Below, in pieces: positions 10,126 to 22,381 of a stretch of 64,000 bases of DNA. A program made the translations under genes and the position numbers. The stretch is from NCBI RefSeq assembly GCF_018873765.1, contig NC_057921.1:24587784-24651783 (forward strand), written 5' to 3'. The notes under the pieces are model-generated. The model made no database searches, had not been told where the DNA came from, and was given only the letters and a program-made list of their open reading frames with translations. Source of the stretch: Telopea speciosissima (taxonomy: Eukaryota > Streptophyta > Magnoliopsida > Proteales > Proteaceae). The first letter of the stretch is position 1, and the number at the start of each line of letters is the position of its first letter.

Positions 10126-11474
10126 AATGGACAAGGCTTTGAGTTCTTGGATCGATTCTATGTTGAGAGATGACTGTGAACCCTTAGGAAGAGTGCATCT
10201 CCAACCTTAGGCAGACATGAAGAATATGGTGCTTGCATAGGATTTGCTTTGAGGTGTTTCTCGCTATTAGATTCTAGAGGTGCAAGTGTTTCACTGCAAC
10301 ACGGCTAAGGTATGTCCTACCTATGAGGAATTTCGTGCATGCTTTCTTTCTCCTCGTCATGGTGCTATGATACATCCCATCTTGAAGGACAATTATTGTT
10401 AGGACTTCATGTCCTTCTTTAGGTTGGTAAAGGGACATCTTCTTCACTTTATGCATGGTCACCGCATCGATGTCTTGGCGATTATTCACCTCTTTGCGGG
10501 TCAACGTAAGGGTGACCATGGTTTTATGGAGTGTAGGAAGAGAGCTTTTTTGTTTTGTGTCATCACCCAATTCCTTCTTCGTTTTGGTGCTCGTGGGGCC
10601 TCCCATGTGCTGATGGAGGTCATCAAGAAAATCCAAAGGGGTGGTGACATCATTCCTACCATCTTGGCGGAAACGATGAGAGGGTTGGATATCTTGAATG
10701 GGAGTCATACTCCTCGTAGTGAAGACTTTTCTGGCAGCCCATACTTGTTGCAGGTATTCTTCGTTCTCCTCTTTATGATTTTCTTTTCTTTCTTTTTGCC
10801 ATGTGTTTAGAACTACCCTTGCTCTATTTGTATGGCAAATTTGGCTTTGTGAGAGGCTGCAATTTGTGAAGCCGATGAGAGGAGATTTCACGATTAAGCA
10901 CTATCACCTCCGTTTAGTAGTGATGGAGTACCACCATTGGGACACTTGGGAGCATGCTCTTTCTCGTATTTCTTCTAATGATATCCATTGGCGGTGTTCT
11001 TGGTGGCCTGTAGATGCCTTGGTATTGAACTCTTCTGGGTGCAACTATGTGCGCTTGATGGGACTAGGTTACACCTCTTTCTACATACCCAATCGATTAT
11101 GTTGACAGTATGGATTGACTCAAGATGTGCCTAGGGATTTGGTGAACTTCTATCCACGAGAACAGCTAGACAAAGAGTTGGTGGCAAAGATCGCTAGTCT
11201 GTGGAGATCCAAGACAATACTAAAGAATGTGGGGGCTGTTGATGAGGGCAGGATGACTGTTGAGTATGAAGATTGGGTGATGACCCAAAGAAAGGGGAAA
11301 GAGAAGACTGCAAGGAGGAGGTTGACATGGGAGCGAAAGGAATCTTTAAGCTCTTCAAGTTCCAATCATTCCAGGGGAGTGGAGGAAGACAATGGTGAAG
11401 ACACGGATGACCCAATAGTATTGAAGGCGAGGATTGCAAAGTCGCAGAAGAAGGTGGAAGACCTAAGTTATTAG
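10126..11474 (+). pseudogene. DUF7745-like plant transposon-associated protein, decayed
   Basis: Starts at ATG 10126 (MDKALSSWIDSM). The frame includes AKVCPTYEEFRACF, MIHPILKDNY, a helical block ending ILAETMRGLDILN and the motif FSGSPYLLQ, where a CAG/GTATTC donor is followed by an acceptor near 10810. It resumes as WLCERLQFVKPM, then YVRLMGLGYTSFYIPNRLC, YGLTQDVPRDLVNFYPREQL and a Ser- and Lys-rich tail with coiled-coil character ending 11474. This order matches plant proteins I know as DUF7745, found in large transposon-related families. Stops occur at about 10208, 10238, 10250, 10268, 10399 and 11103, mostly transition changes. It lies antisense to the nearby Tat integrase fragment. Confidence 0.6.
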
Positions 11475-11518
11475 GATGTTTTGATTGCCAAGAATAGTTC
11501 TGAAGGCGAGGATTGCAA

Positions 11519-12864
11519 ATTTACACATACCACCCCTGAGGTTTAACAAAAGTATAATTATACCCCTCAGTTTTGGATAATTTTGCGTACCCTCCTGAGG
11601 TGTACAAATGTTAACACATGCACCCAAACCATCAGCTTATGACTAACAATGTTAAAATTAAGAGGGAAATTGACCATACTGCCCTCATCTTCCCCAAATC
11701 GTTTCCCTTATTTTTATTCTTGAAGAACCCTAACCTGCAACTGAAACCCTCTTCACCCCTTCACTACCTCTTCTCCTTCTTCTTCTAAAACCTAATCGAA
11801 TTTCTGGGCAGACATCAAGAGCTTCCTTCCTCAAATTTCCCTTGGCCTCAATCATATCAGAACTAAGTCCTTTCGCTCCTCTTGCGGTTAATCATCATTG
11901 AATGTTGTTCCCTCCAATCTCAGCATTGATAAGAGCAAAGGCACCGACGGTGGTGGAGATGGTGGTCGTACCAAATGGGCTCTTCCCCATCACCCTAATC
12001 CAATCGTGGAACCAGTCTATAATCTGTTTGATTGGATTTTGATTAATAGATTTGAATAATCACATTTTCTGTTAAAAGTTTTTTTTAAAAAAATTGGGTT
12101 ATTTACTTATTGAGAGATCAATTGTTGGGCAATTCTTGTGGATAGGGAAAAGAAATCAATGGGCTCAATCAAAATCTTTGAGATTACCATATACTGCCAG
12201 TCTAGGGCTTGAGGTAATGAGTTTGTACTTAGTTGAGATTCTTTTAGGTTGGTTGAGAAATGGAGTTTTTGGCTGTTCATTTCTGTGACATTTATGTTGT
12301 AGGCCTTTTGCACAACCAACGATATCCAGTCTCCTCGCTTCCAGGCCATAATGCGCATTACAAGTGGCCGGAGGGGGAAAAAATCTGATGTGAAGAACTT
12401 CTCTCATGAACTATGTTCCAAAGGGGGAGTTCGGCCCTTTCCATTCTGGAAGCCTCTTACATTAGGGCGAATTGAGGTAATCACTTAATTTTTCTTGATA
12501 TGATTTTTGAAATTTATTCTTTTAAGATTTGTATGTTATTTTGTTAAAATATTTCCTTAAATTCGATTAGGTTTTAGAAGAAGAAGGAGAAGAGGTAATG
12601 AAGGGGTGGAGAGCAGAAGGAGTGAAGAGGGTTTCAGTTGCAGGTTAGGATTCTTCAAGATTAAAAATAAAGTAAACGATTTGGGGAAGAAGAGGGCAAT
12701 TTGGTCAATTTCCCTCTTAATTTTAACGTTGTTAGTAATAAACTGACGGTTTGGGTGCATGTCTTAACGTTTGTAAACCTCAGGGGGGTACGTAGAATTA
12801 TCCAAAACTGGGGGGTATAATTATACTTTCGTTAAACCTAAGGGGTGGTATGTGTAAATTACCC
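11519..12864. mobile_element. Pack-MULE 1 (Mutator-like, long TIRs, captured host exon)
   Basis: The two ends are long inverted repeats of about 290 bp (11519-11806 and 12572-12864). The right end on the minus strand begins GGGTAATTTACACATACC; the left end starts inside that motif, having lost its first bases. The right arm has about 20 extra bases relative to the left. The same terminal repeat bounds 60954-62427. Long TIRs, no transposase and spliced host-like sequence inside are the features of a Pack-MULE. No clear 9-bp target duplication is visible because of the damaged left end. It sits between the DUF7745-like gene end and the integrase fragment. Confidence 0.75.
12303..12476 (+). pseudogene. 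captured host exon inside Pack-MULE 1
   Basis: A 58-codon open exon lies between TTATGTTGTAG/G (acceptor) and GAG/GTAATC (donor), phase 0 at both ends. It includes TNDIQSPRFQAIMRITSG and VKNFSHELCSKGGVRPFPFW, which read like a conserved soluble protein; I do not recognise which. A probable upstream exon fragment near 11900-12030 reads GGRTKWALPHHPNPIVEPVY. Both are on the plus strand and not transposase-like, so they are most simply captured host gene pieces. Confidence 0.55.
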
Positions 12865-13029
12865 TTTGTTTTTTTTTTCAATAAGTACTTGTTATTTTTT
12901 TATGGTATAAACTTTGAATTTGGGATTGAACTTTGAACTTGATTGATTTGTTTTTTTTTTGTTGTTGATGTGACTGGTCCTGGTGTTATTTCACTAAGAT
13001 GCCTACGTACCCTTAGGTTTCTAAGGGAT

Positions 13030-14079
<1,050 letters not shown>

Positions 14080-17000
14080 AGCCCAGCTAATCAATCTTAC
14101 GCAACGGTAAGAAAAAGAGAAACACAAAGAAACAAGTCTTCTCCATTCTAATTTCTTCCGTCCTCCTTCTTGCCTTCTTCTCGTACTTCTTCCTCTTTAC
14201 TTCTTGGCTTATCCGATTCCAAACCAAGCACATACCCTGCTTTTTTTGTCAATTTCCAACTTTGCATCATTTGACAATATCTTATTCATATTAGGTTGGT
14301 TTCTTCTTAGATTTGGTGTTTATATTGCTAATCTCTCTTGAATCCTAACAATAGTCTAATATTTTTTCAAGAATATATGAATTACAAGCAACCAGCCTAC
14401 AATACCTCCTCTAGCCTTATTAAGATATTATTTTCTGCCTGGAAATCATAAGTAGACCCAAGCAATTCTATTTGAAGTTACTGACCAAATGACTTAATTA
14501 GAGTTTCCTAAGTTCGTACATCTTTTAGAACCCCTGTTTATTTACGTCTCTTCTTCCCCTCTCTAATTTCTAAAATCAATAAATTATTCCCTCATGAATA
14601 CAATCATTGGGTAGTGTTTAGTAAAACAGAAAAACCATTTTTTAAAAACCGCATTAAATTTTTTGAATCTATTTAGTTTCTCGTTTTCTTCAAATCCTTC
14701 AATCAGGATCCGGTCCTACGTGTGGTCCTATCTTCTTTTTTGATAACAGTTGGTTGTCTTTAAACTCGAATATAAATAGTAGCTTGTCAAGATGTACAAT
14801 AAGGAAAGCAGAAATTGCAGACATTTCCAAAACCCCGTTGCACAAAGATAGGAAACTTAAGAAGTGTAGAAAGAGGTAACCATATAGTCCGAGTTGTATA
14901 AGTGTCGAATGATACCAAATTCTGAATTTCTAGTAACTACCACTTTATGGAATAGAATATGTCGAATCCAGGAGTTTTAGAGCGGTACTACATACCCAGC
15001 ACTGATTGCGCTTCTTCAAAGATAAGGTTGAGATTTTGACTCTCAAAGCTCTCACCTACTACTTATGGGAATCAAGAGTGGTTATGAAAGAGACATGATG
15101 GCTTATAAAGAAAAGCAAAAAAGGCAAGTATATAAACGAAGGGTGGGGGAGGAACTGAGTTGAGAATGGAAAATCTCTTGTCAAGCATCCCATTCTTTTG
15201 GTTTTTGGGTGAGGATTTCTAGTTTTCTAGTAGAAGTATGAAACGAGCCATCAAAACCCATCTTGACTACTAACAAGCAACCAAGAAAGACCCTTGAGAA
15301 TATCAAGGTAAAAAGTTCGGAAGGGGAAGGAATGGAAGCATATTGAACTATGATAGGAAAAAGCTAATAAACAAAATGAGCAGAAAGCACGATTTAAAGA
15401 ATCTATATCTAGAGAACCAATTAACAAGAACTTGATACTTCCAATTTTTGCCATCTTGGAGAGTCTCATATCATTCATGCTCTACGTTTTGGAGAGACTT
15501 AGAATGGATAAGGACAGAGAAATAGATTGCCTACCATGGCAGGTGAATTATCATCATAATATAGTGAAGGGTTCAATGTCATCAAATCAAAATGAAAAAG
15601 GATTTTAAAGTCATAACCCCTATAAGCAATCAGATTAAAAGAAAACATTTTAATCTGATGGTGGATTGTTGTCATTCAACCCATATTGTTTCCATAACCA
15701 AGGAATCTCTTGGCAATAAATAGCAATTGTATTAGCAATCATCCCCTAGTAAGCTCCAGAGGAAGGGCTTTTGAAACAACTCATTAACCAATTCACTCAC
15801 AATCAACATTCTAGATTGCTTTTTATTAGTCTCTGCTACAAGCTACTCTTCATGAGATCAAGAGAGTCCAATGGCTGACAAATACTGTTTCATCCTCCAA
15901 TGAAACTACGGTTTCTGGTACACAGGAAATGAAGAGAATATAATATGATTCATGCAACTCACATTTCTTCTTGAGGAAGAAGCTAATTAACATCACTTGG
16001 ATGCTCACCTCTTTCCCATACATACTGCTGATCTTAAATCTAACGGTCAGTGTTTTATGTTGATATGGCCAGATCTGAATCTAGATCTAATGGTTCAGAA
16101 TTTAAGCAATAATTGTCTGATATAAATAATTCTTACAACAAGAAATCAGACATAAAAAAACTAAGTATTTGAAATTGATGGATTAAGTTGATGGGTGAAG
16201 TTGATTGGAGAGAGAGAGAGAGATACAAGTCTTTCCTGAAATAGGATTTGAGCTTTAAACCAATGGATAGGATGGAGAAGAAAAGAAGATTAGTTTAAAG
16301 AGAAATAGTAGGAGCAAAGAAGGGGAAAAGAGTAATAGCTGTAGGAGGGGAATAGAGAAGTTAATGAGAGGGAGATACCAACTTAGAGCAAAAAGGATGA
16401 AGAGAGCTATTGTGGTTGAGAGAGAAATATCTTAACCAAGCCAATTCATTCCACTCATACCCCTTATCACTCTCTTACTCCAAGACCTTGTTTGGTTACA
16501 CTCACTGAAAGTAATTTTAATGTTTTCTAGCTCACAAAAGCAGATTGTGAGTAGAATTGCATTTGGCAAGCTGGTCTGTTTTTCTACTCGGAGAGAGTAG
16601 TTCTGGGTCAAAAACTGCTCAGTGAGCACATTTGGCAGGGCAAAAATTTATTGCTTTTACTGTTTATGAACACTTCCGTCAAAAGAAAAACACAACTTTA
16701 TCCGGTCCCCACTCCCGACTCCCTCGCCCTCGATTCTGTCGCAACACCACCATCTCCTACAATGGTGCTTTCACCATATAACTAAAACACAGCCGAACAT
16801 ATCTGAACAAGTAGAAGCTCAGGTCTGAAACCAGCGAAGGAAGGAGCTAGCAGCAGAGAGTCAACTCAGAAGCAACGAGAAGGAGAGCAGCGGTGATCAA
16901 ACAAACAGAGAAGAATGCCAGAACGATGATGGGGTTCTGATCCTAAAAAGAACATTTAGATAAAAAATGAAGCTAGACATTCAGATCTGAAACGCAACAG

Positions 17001-18059
17001 AACACTCAAGAAAGCAGGAACGAAGCAAAGCCCCATTACTGAGAGAAATATGCAGGGAAGAAGAAGGAACCAGTTCCAAAACAAAGTAGAACACTCAAAT
17101 CTGAAACGAAACTGGAAACGCAGCAGGAATGATTAAGTTCATAAAAGAAGAACCAGGGAATCAAGAAAGAAAACATTTAAAAATAAAAATAATGTTACAG
17201 AAATATATAAAACTCTCTTCAAGTGAATGAATAGGATTAAAGCATGGAACCAAAAAATAAGACCAAATAAATCTGCTTAAATCTCAATAAACGAATACAG
17301 AAATAATTTTCTTAGAAACTGAATGGAAGAAAATAAAGCAATCCGGGTTGAGTCTTACCATACCTTAAATTTCTGCTTATTGCCTTTATCCCTAAATTGT
17401 TAGTTCCTTTATTCCATTTAGACCCCAAGCAGGGAGGCCAAGAGCAACACCACCGTCAGCTACAGCAGGCTGGAGCTCTTGACAGTGGTAGCCAGAGCAA
17501 CACCAACCCTAGAATCTTCCCCTTAATCCTCAATCGGTTGTTTTAGCCCCAAATGGTCCACAACGGTTGCAGTGGGAGAGAGGTTGAAAGAGAGTTGAGA
17601 GAAATCTGAGAGAGAATGTGGGAGATTGAGATAGATTTGAAGAGAATGTGAAGATTAGAGAGGGACACAAGGACGGTGATCAGTGAACAGTTTGAGTTCT
17701 TTGCCGAAGCCACAAATCGTCCTCAGCTTGCAGCGGCAGCGAGAGTGAAAGAGACTGTGGGATGATCAATCGTCCATGGCCATTGTTAATCAACAACCCA
17801 AGCCAACATCCATGGGTGATATGTTTTGTAATAACTGAAGAGACAAGATAAAGGTTCTTTATCTATCAATCGGACATTGTTCAACAATAACAAAGAGAAC
17901 GATTTGAGGGAGAATGCGAGAGATTAAGAGAGAAACTCAGGGATTGGGATTTGAGGAGAACGATTGCGATAGATTGAGAGAGAAACGTGAGGGATTGGGA
18001 TTTGAGATTTTAGAAAGGGTCGATCAGTTAGCGCGCGGCAAGAGGTGGGAAATGAATAG
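14080..18059. other. unassigned AT-rich region
   Basis: Nothing coding is convincing on either strand. There are short GA-rich stretches (about 16209-16226, 17575-17650, 17900-18030). The part nearest 18060 may be the interior of the CACTA element ending at 18598, but no transposase motif or left terminus was found. Confidence 0.4.
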
Positions 18060-18598
18060 AGTTCGGAGTTCTTTCGCGAAAAATAGTAGCGGCGATTATC
18101 AATAAACGTGGCTATATAGATCCCCATCTAACGGCGTTTTCTTAATAAACGCCCGAAAAACACATACATACAATATGATATTACGACATTTACAAATAAA
18201 CGCCGTTGTATTGTTTCATATCGGCGGTTTAAAACAAACGCCGGAAAAAGTATTATATTAAGCGGCGATTATAAATAAACTTGGCAATATGGTTTCCCAT
18301 CTAACGGCGTTTTCTTACTAAACGCCCGAAAATACATATGGAGAAGTACATCTAATATGATGTTACGGCATTTATAAGTACGTCGTTGTAGTGTTGTATA
18401 CCCGGCATTTTAAAACAAACGCCCTAAATATCTATATGTAGCGCGGTTACATGTAAACGCCATGATTTCTACCTATTATCCTTTATACACCGACGTTTGG
18501 TGGTAAACGCCGCGAATATTCATATATGCCTGCGTTTATAAATAAATGCCGCTAAGGCCCATCAAAAAATGCCGCGAAAGACCCTTTTTCTTGTAGTG
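18060..18598. mobile_element. right terminus of a second CACTA transposon
   Basis: The end TTTTTCTTGTAGTG at 18598 is the complement of CACTACAAGAAAAA, a textbook CACTA end. The preceding 500 bp are packed with GGCGTTT/AAACGCC and GGCGATT words in both orientations, the subterminal repeats. Two tandem copies of a unit of about 173 bp start at 18089 and 18262. No left end carrying CACTACAAG was found in the window. Subterminal words differ from those of the 7422 element, so the families differ. Confidence 0.7.
18089..18435. repeat. two 173-bp tandem units in CACTA subterminal region
   Basis: Unit 1 starts GCGGCGATTATC at 18089 and unit 2 starts GCGGCGATTATA at 18262. Both continue with a CCCATCTAACGGCGTTTTC block, AAACGCCCGAAAA, and later AAAACAAACGCC. 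They are diverged but collinear. Confidence 0.75.
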
Positions 18599-18601
18599 AT
18601 A

Positions 18602-20742
18602 GTACCTAGTCTAAGGATTTTTTGGCCAGCATCCTCAGATTCATGTGAGGCCAACATATGTCTTGGTAGATTTGATCCATGACTAATTTTGATGTTTTCT
18701 GCACTGTCCTTGGTTTTTGTGCCATTTTAAACAAAATCTGGCCATTTCAATCATATGAATGGAAAGTACGCATTGAGGCCTTTGCGGAGATATATGGTAT
18801 GTCAAAATCGGCCACATGGATTGGGAGATATCAATGTTTGAACATGGACCCTCAAAATGGAATCTTTTAAAAAAAATAGAAAAGAAGAAAACTAAATAAA
18901 AAATCGAGTCAGCCCAGGTCACCCGAGTCACATCCGGCCAACCCAAGCCGACCCAGAAAAACGAGCCCCACCCCCACATGGGTGCCAATTCAAGCTTGCA
19001 CCAGCCTACAGTCAGTAGGCCTAGCCTATTCATGAACAAAATACCTTCACGAAGCTCGTTCTCCCCTCTTTCAATATATGTTAGCCAAATCCCAAGATAA
19101 TGTTCCAATGCCATAAAAAGTTCCGCAACTATCCCTTGCTCACCACTCTTGCCATTCAAAGCAACCACACTTACGACGCTTTGCAACGATAATTCCGGCC
19201 TCCAAGGATATATAAACTGAGCTAGATACTTCCAAGCTTCAAGGGTAATTTTTTTATATTTTATCTATTTTTATGTATTTTCTTTGATTTTCTTTAGCTA
19301 AAGGAGGTTGTTTTCAGTTAAAAAATCTTCAAAAAATGTCACGAGTGATAAAATTCTGAAAATTTAGGGAAGATGGCCCCCACTATTTTTTGTGTCCATT
19401 AATTTTCCCGAGCTACAAATCATGTTTTTTATGACATTTTTGCCCCTATAAGTGTTTTAGAATTATGTGCAACTTGAACCTATGGAAGAGGATTTCGCTC
19501 TAGCTACTGTGACTCTTGAAAAGTGCATGATTTGAATAGCAGAGACTTGCTTTGGTTTGGACCAAATCGGACCCTATCACTGTCTTTCACATTTATTCTC
19601 TTTTTTTTTTTTTTTCTTTTTGGCATTGAAGATATATAATAAATAGAATAAATGTGTAAAATTAGTGGGGAAATTATAGGATGCTAATTTCAACATGTTC
19701 CACCTATTAGATTCATTATCCAGTGACCTACATGCTCATTTCATGCTATACATGCATCCCATCCCCTCTTAGGATATAGATGTAATTTTCTGATTTTTTG
19801 CAAAAAAATCAGAAAATACAAAAATAATGTTTTTATGTAATACATACTATTTTAAGTTGTTTTAGAAAGATTTCATGTGCATACATGCATATCATGTGTC
19901 ATAACCATGTATAAAGAGTCATTCTTGCCATCAAGAGCATTTTGGTAATTTACCAAGTGCAAGCCCAAAGTAACCCTCCAATAGCTTTACTTGGCATGTT
20001 TAGTAATTTCTGGATGTTTAATGACATATCAAATGCCTAAAATGACTTAAAAGTTCCTGTTCTAGCATTTTTACCATTTTACCGTTTAGGGGTATTTTGG
20101 TCATTTTGCGATCAAATCATGTTTAGGGCCCCAAAAAAAGTTCCTGTCACTTCCTTTGCATGTTTTAACATTCATAAACATATCTTAAGCATAATTTTGC
20201 ATTTTCATAAGTTTTTCATGCATATTTGCATTTTTGCCCTCTAGGGGCATTTTTGTAACTTTGGTCATTTTGACCTCTAAGCCATTTTGTTTATCAAAAT
20301 TCTCCATGATATTACCATTGGCCTAGGGTCTTAATAATTATGTACTGTTGACCATATTTTTGACCAAGTTTTCTAACTTGGGTAAAACACATCAACTAGA
20401 TTAATTAGGGTGCATAATGTACATAATCACCTAACTTAGGGGGTAGTAATTAGGATTAAATTTTAATCTTAATTATCATAATTAGGTCCATAAATCTCAA
20501 ACAATATAACCAAAATCTTTCATAAAAAAAAAGTTTAACTAAGTTCATAATACGTATAACACAACATTATACAAGAAAGTTTGGTCGAGGAAGTGTTGGT
20601 GCCTAACACCTTCCCAGCCCGTAACTTGACACTTACCCCAGAGATCTGGAGCAGATCAACCATTAAGTCTTGGAGTTAATTTAACGTCTTTCTACGAAAG
20701 ATGTGCACCATTTGTGGGTCCTAGACCCTCCTGATCTAGGTG
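18602..20742 (+). repeat. degenerate Tat-type LTR remnant
   Basis: This AT-rich stretch shows phrases typical of Tat/Ogre LTRs, such as repeated AGGGGTATTTTGGTCATTTT-like blocks near 20090 and 20240 and a GTGCCTAACACCTTCCC block near 20610. It ends against TGGCGACTCC at 20741-20750. The left LTR boundary is not defined. A diverged relative of the last 200 bp occurs at about 42048-42171. Family assignment is from general resemblance. Confidence 0.4.
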
Positions 20743-20750
20743 GCGACTCC
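20741..20750 (+). other. Tat-type primer-binding-site-like sequence
   Basis: TGGCGACTCC follows the LTR-like end block. Tat-lineage elements use a PBS beginning TGGCGACTC. Only ten bases match before divergence, and no gag follows because a solo LTR is inserted at 20833. Confidence 0.35.
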
Positions 20751-20832
20751 CTACACCATCACAACAATCCCCGTGCTGCTCCCACGTTCGGATGCACTAG
20801 ATTGCAGATTGATTTTCGTCCATTGTGCCTAC

Positions 20833-22376
20833 TGATGAGCACATTTATGTGTGAAATTATCCTATTTAATTCTGCATTTTATCTGCTTAGGATGGAGCTA
20901 CCTTGGGTATTTTCTGTCTTTTTCAGGGTACAGGGGTATTTTCAATATATGGGAATAATTGGAGAAAAAGTGTATTTTTGGAGCCTAAATTGAGAAAACC
21001 AGGTTGGAGGAGTTCAATGCTACACAGGCATCAGTCTACCCATGGATCGAATCACATGTGATCAAGGGCGAGATGGGAAGAAGTTTCACTGAAGACCCAA
21101 GGGTATAATCATAATTTCATAAAATTAGGAGATTTTCAGAAGCTATCCGATATTGGACTCATACCGTCCGAAGTATTAATTGGAGCAACTTTAATTCTCG
21201 GGTTGGGGCCACCCGGAGCCAAGAAAGAGAGATATTCTCAAAAAGAGAATATTGATCAAATTGATAATGTAGATTAAATTCCCTCTCCTCTCTAATATCT
21301 TTCTCTCATCTACTACGGATTATTTCTCTAATCCCTCTCCCTCTCTTCTCTCTCTCTCTTGGTTTCCTAATCCAAACCTTATCTTATCTCTTTTTTAATT
21401 TATTTTATTCATTTAATCTCCCACCTTTCCTAGTTCTATTCCACTTCTCTCTCTCTCTCTTATGTCTCTTCTACTCAAAATCACCCACGGACTCTCTTTC
21501 CTATCTTTACCTCTTTTTTAATTCTTTTCTTAAACCTGATAGATATATAAACTCACGGACAGATTGCCATTGGAGGGATTCCCATTCAATTCCCATAGCC
21601 ATTAGCCGTGCCCTCTTCTCTTCTTCTTCTTATTTCATCTTTCTTCTTTTGTTTCTTTGTTTTTTGTTTTATTTTTGGATCTTGGATTTGGCAAGAAGGA
21701 GAGGAGGAGGATCATCGTTTCAGCTTCGTCTTCATGGATCGTTGTCGCCATTGCTGCCTTTTGTCGCCTTCCACCATGATTGGCTAAGTTCTTTTTATGT
21801 TTAGGTGTAGATGAACTAATGGTGTTTGTTATTTAAAATTCTAGTTTGTATGGTTGATTGCTTGATGTTGAGATCCCATCCCTGTTTGGATGATTTTAAT
21901 CGATGTATTTAGTTGAAAATTTTTGTTTCTGTGATTCATTATTTTCATTCAAGCAATGGTATTTTGTTCTTATGTAGTTGTACCGATGATGGATTATAAC
22001 TGAACGAACTAAGCGTGCAAAACCCTATAAGCGAAGGACGATAGTACTCGTCAAGATAGTCCATACCTAGGAGGAACCTTACACTCTGTGGTATTATTAG
22101 GCCTGTGGTTATAATAAATCGAAGCATGCAACTGAATTGAATAGCAACCCATTGGGGATTCGAACCCTAAAGATAGTCTTCTCCCGTATTTGCACAGCGT
22201 TGTTAGTTTAGAGTTGTTTCTTTTGTTCTTAGTTTAAAATCAGATTTATTGCATTTTAATTTTCATCACTTTCATCTTAGTAATTCAGCTTTTCAGTTCC
22301 TCGTAGATCGACCCCTTACTTGCTACTTGCTAGATTAATTTAGGGTTTTATTTTTGACCGGTTAACGACATGATCA
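20833..22376 (+). mobile_element. solo LTR (1544 bp) with 5-bp target duplication CCTAC
   Basis: The repeat begins TGATGAGCAC and ends ACATGATCA, with TGAT/ATCA inverted termini. CCTAC precedes it (20828-20832) and follows it (22377-22381) exactly, so both borders are secure and no internal region is present. It contains a pyrimidine-rich zone (21290-21480). Superfamily cannot be settled from the LTR alone; a gypsy element is likely. It landed inside older Tat-like sequence. Confidence 0.85.
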
Positions 22377-22381
22377 CCTAC

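Noticed and set aside
10274-10891. 205-codon minus-strand ORF
   Set aside because: It is a shadow of the DUF7745-like exon on the plus strand, whose frame carries recognisable conserved motifs.
18683-19186. 167-codon minus-strand ORF
   Set aside because: It lies in degenerate LTR-like sequence, has no motif, and is flanked by decayed repeats.
22140-22170. Possible tRNA B-box (GGGGATTCGAACCC)
   Set aside because: There is no cloverleaf around it and it lies inside the solo LTR; only the T-arm-like word matches.
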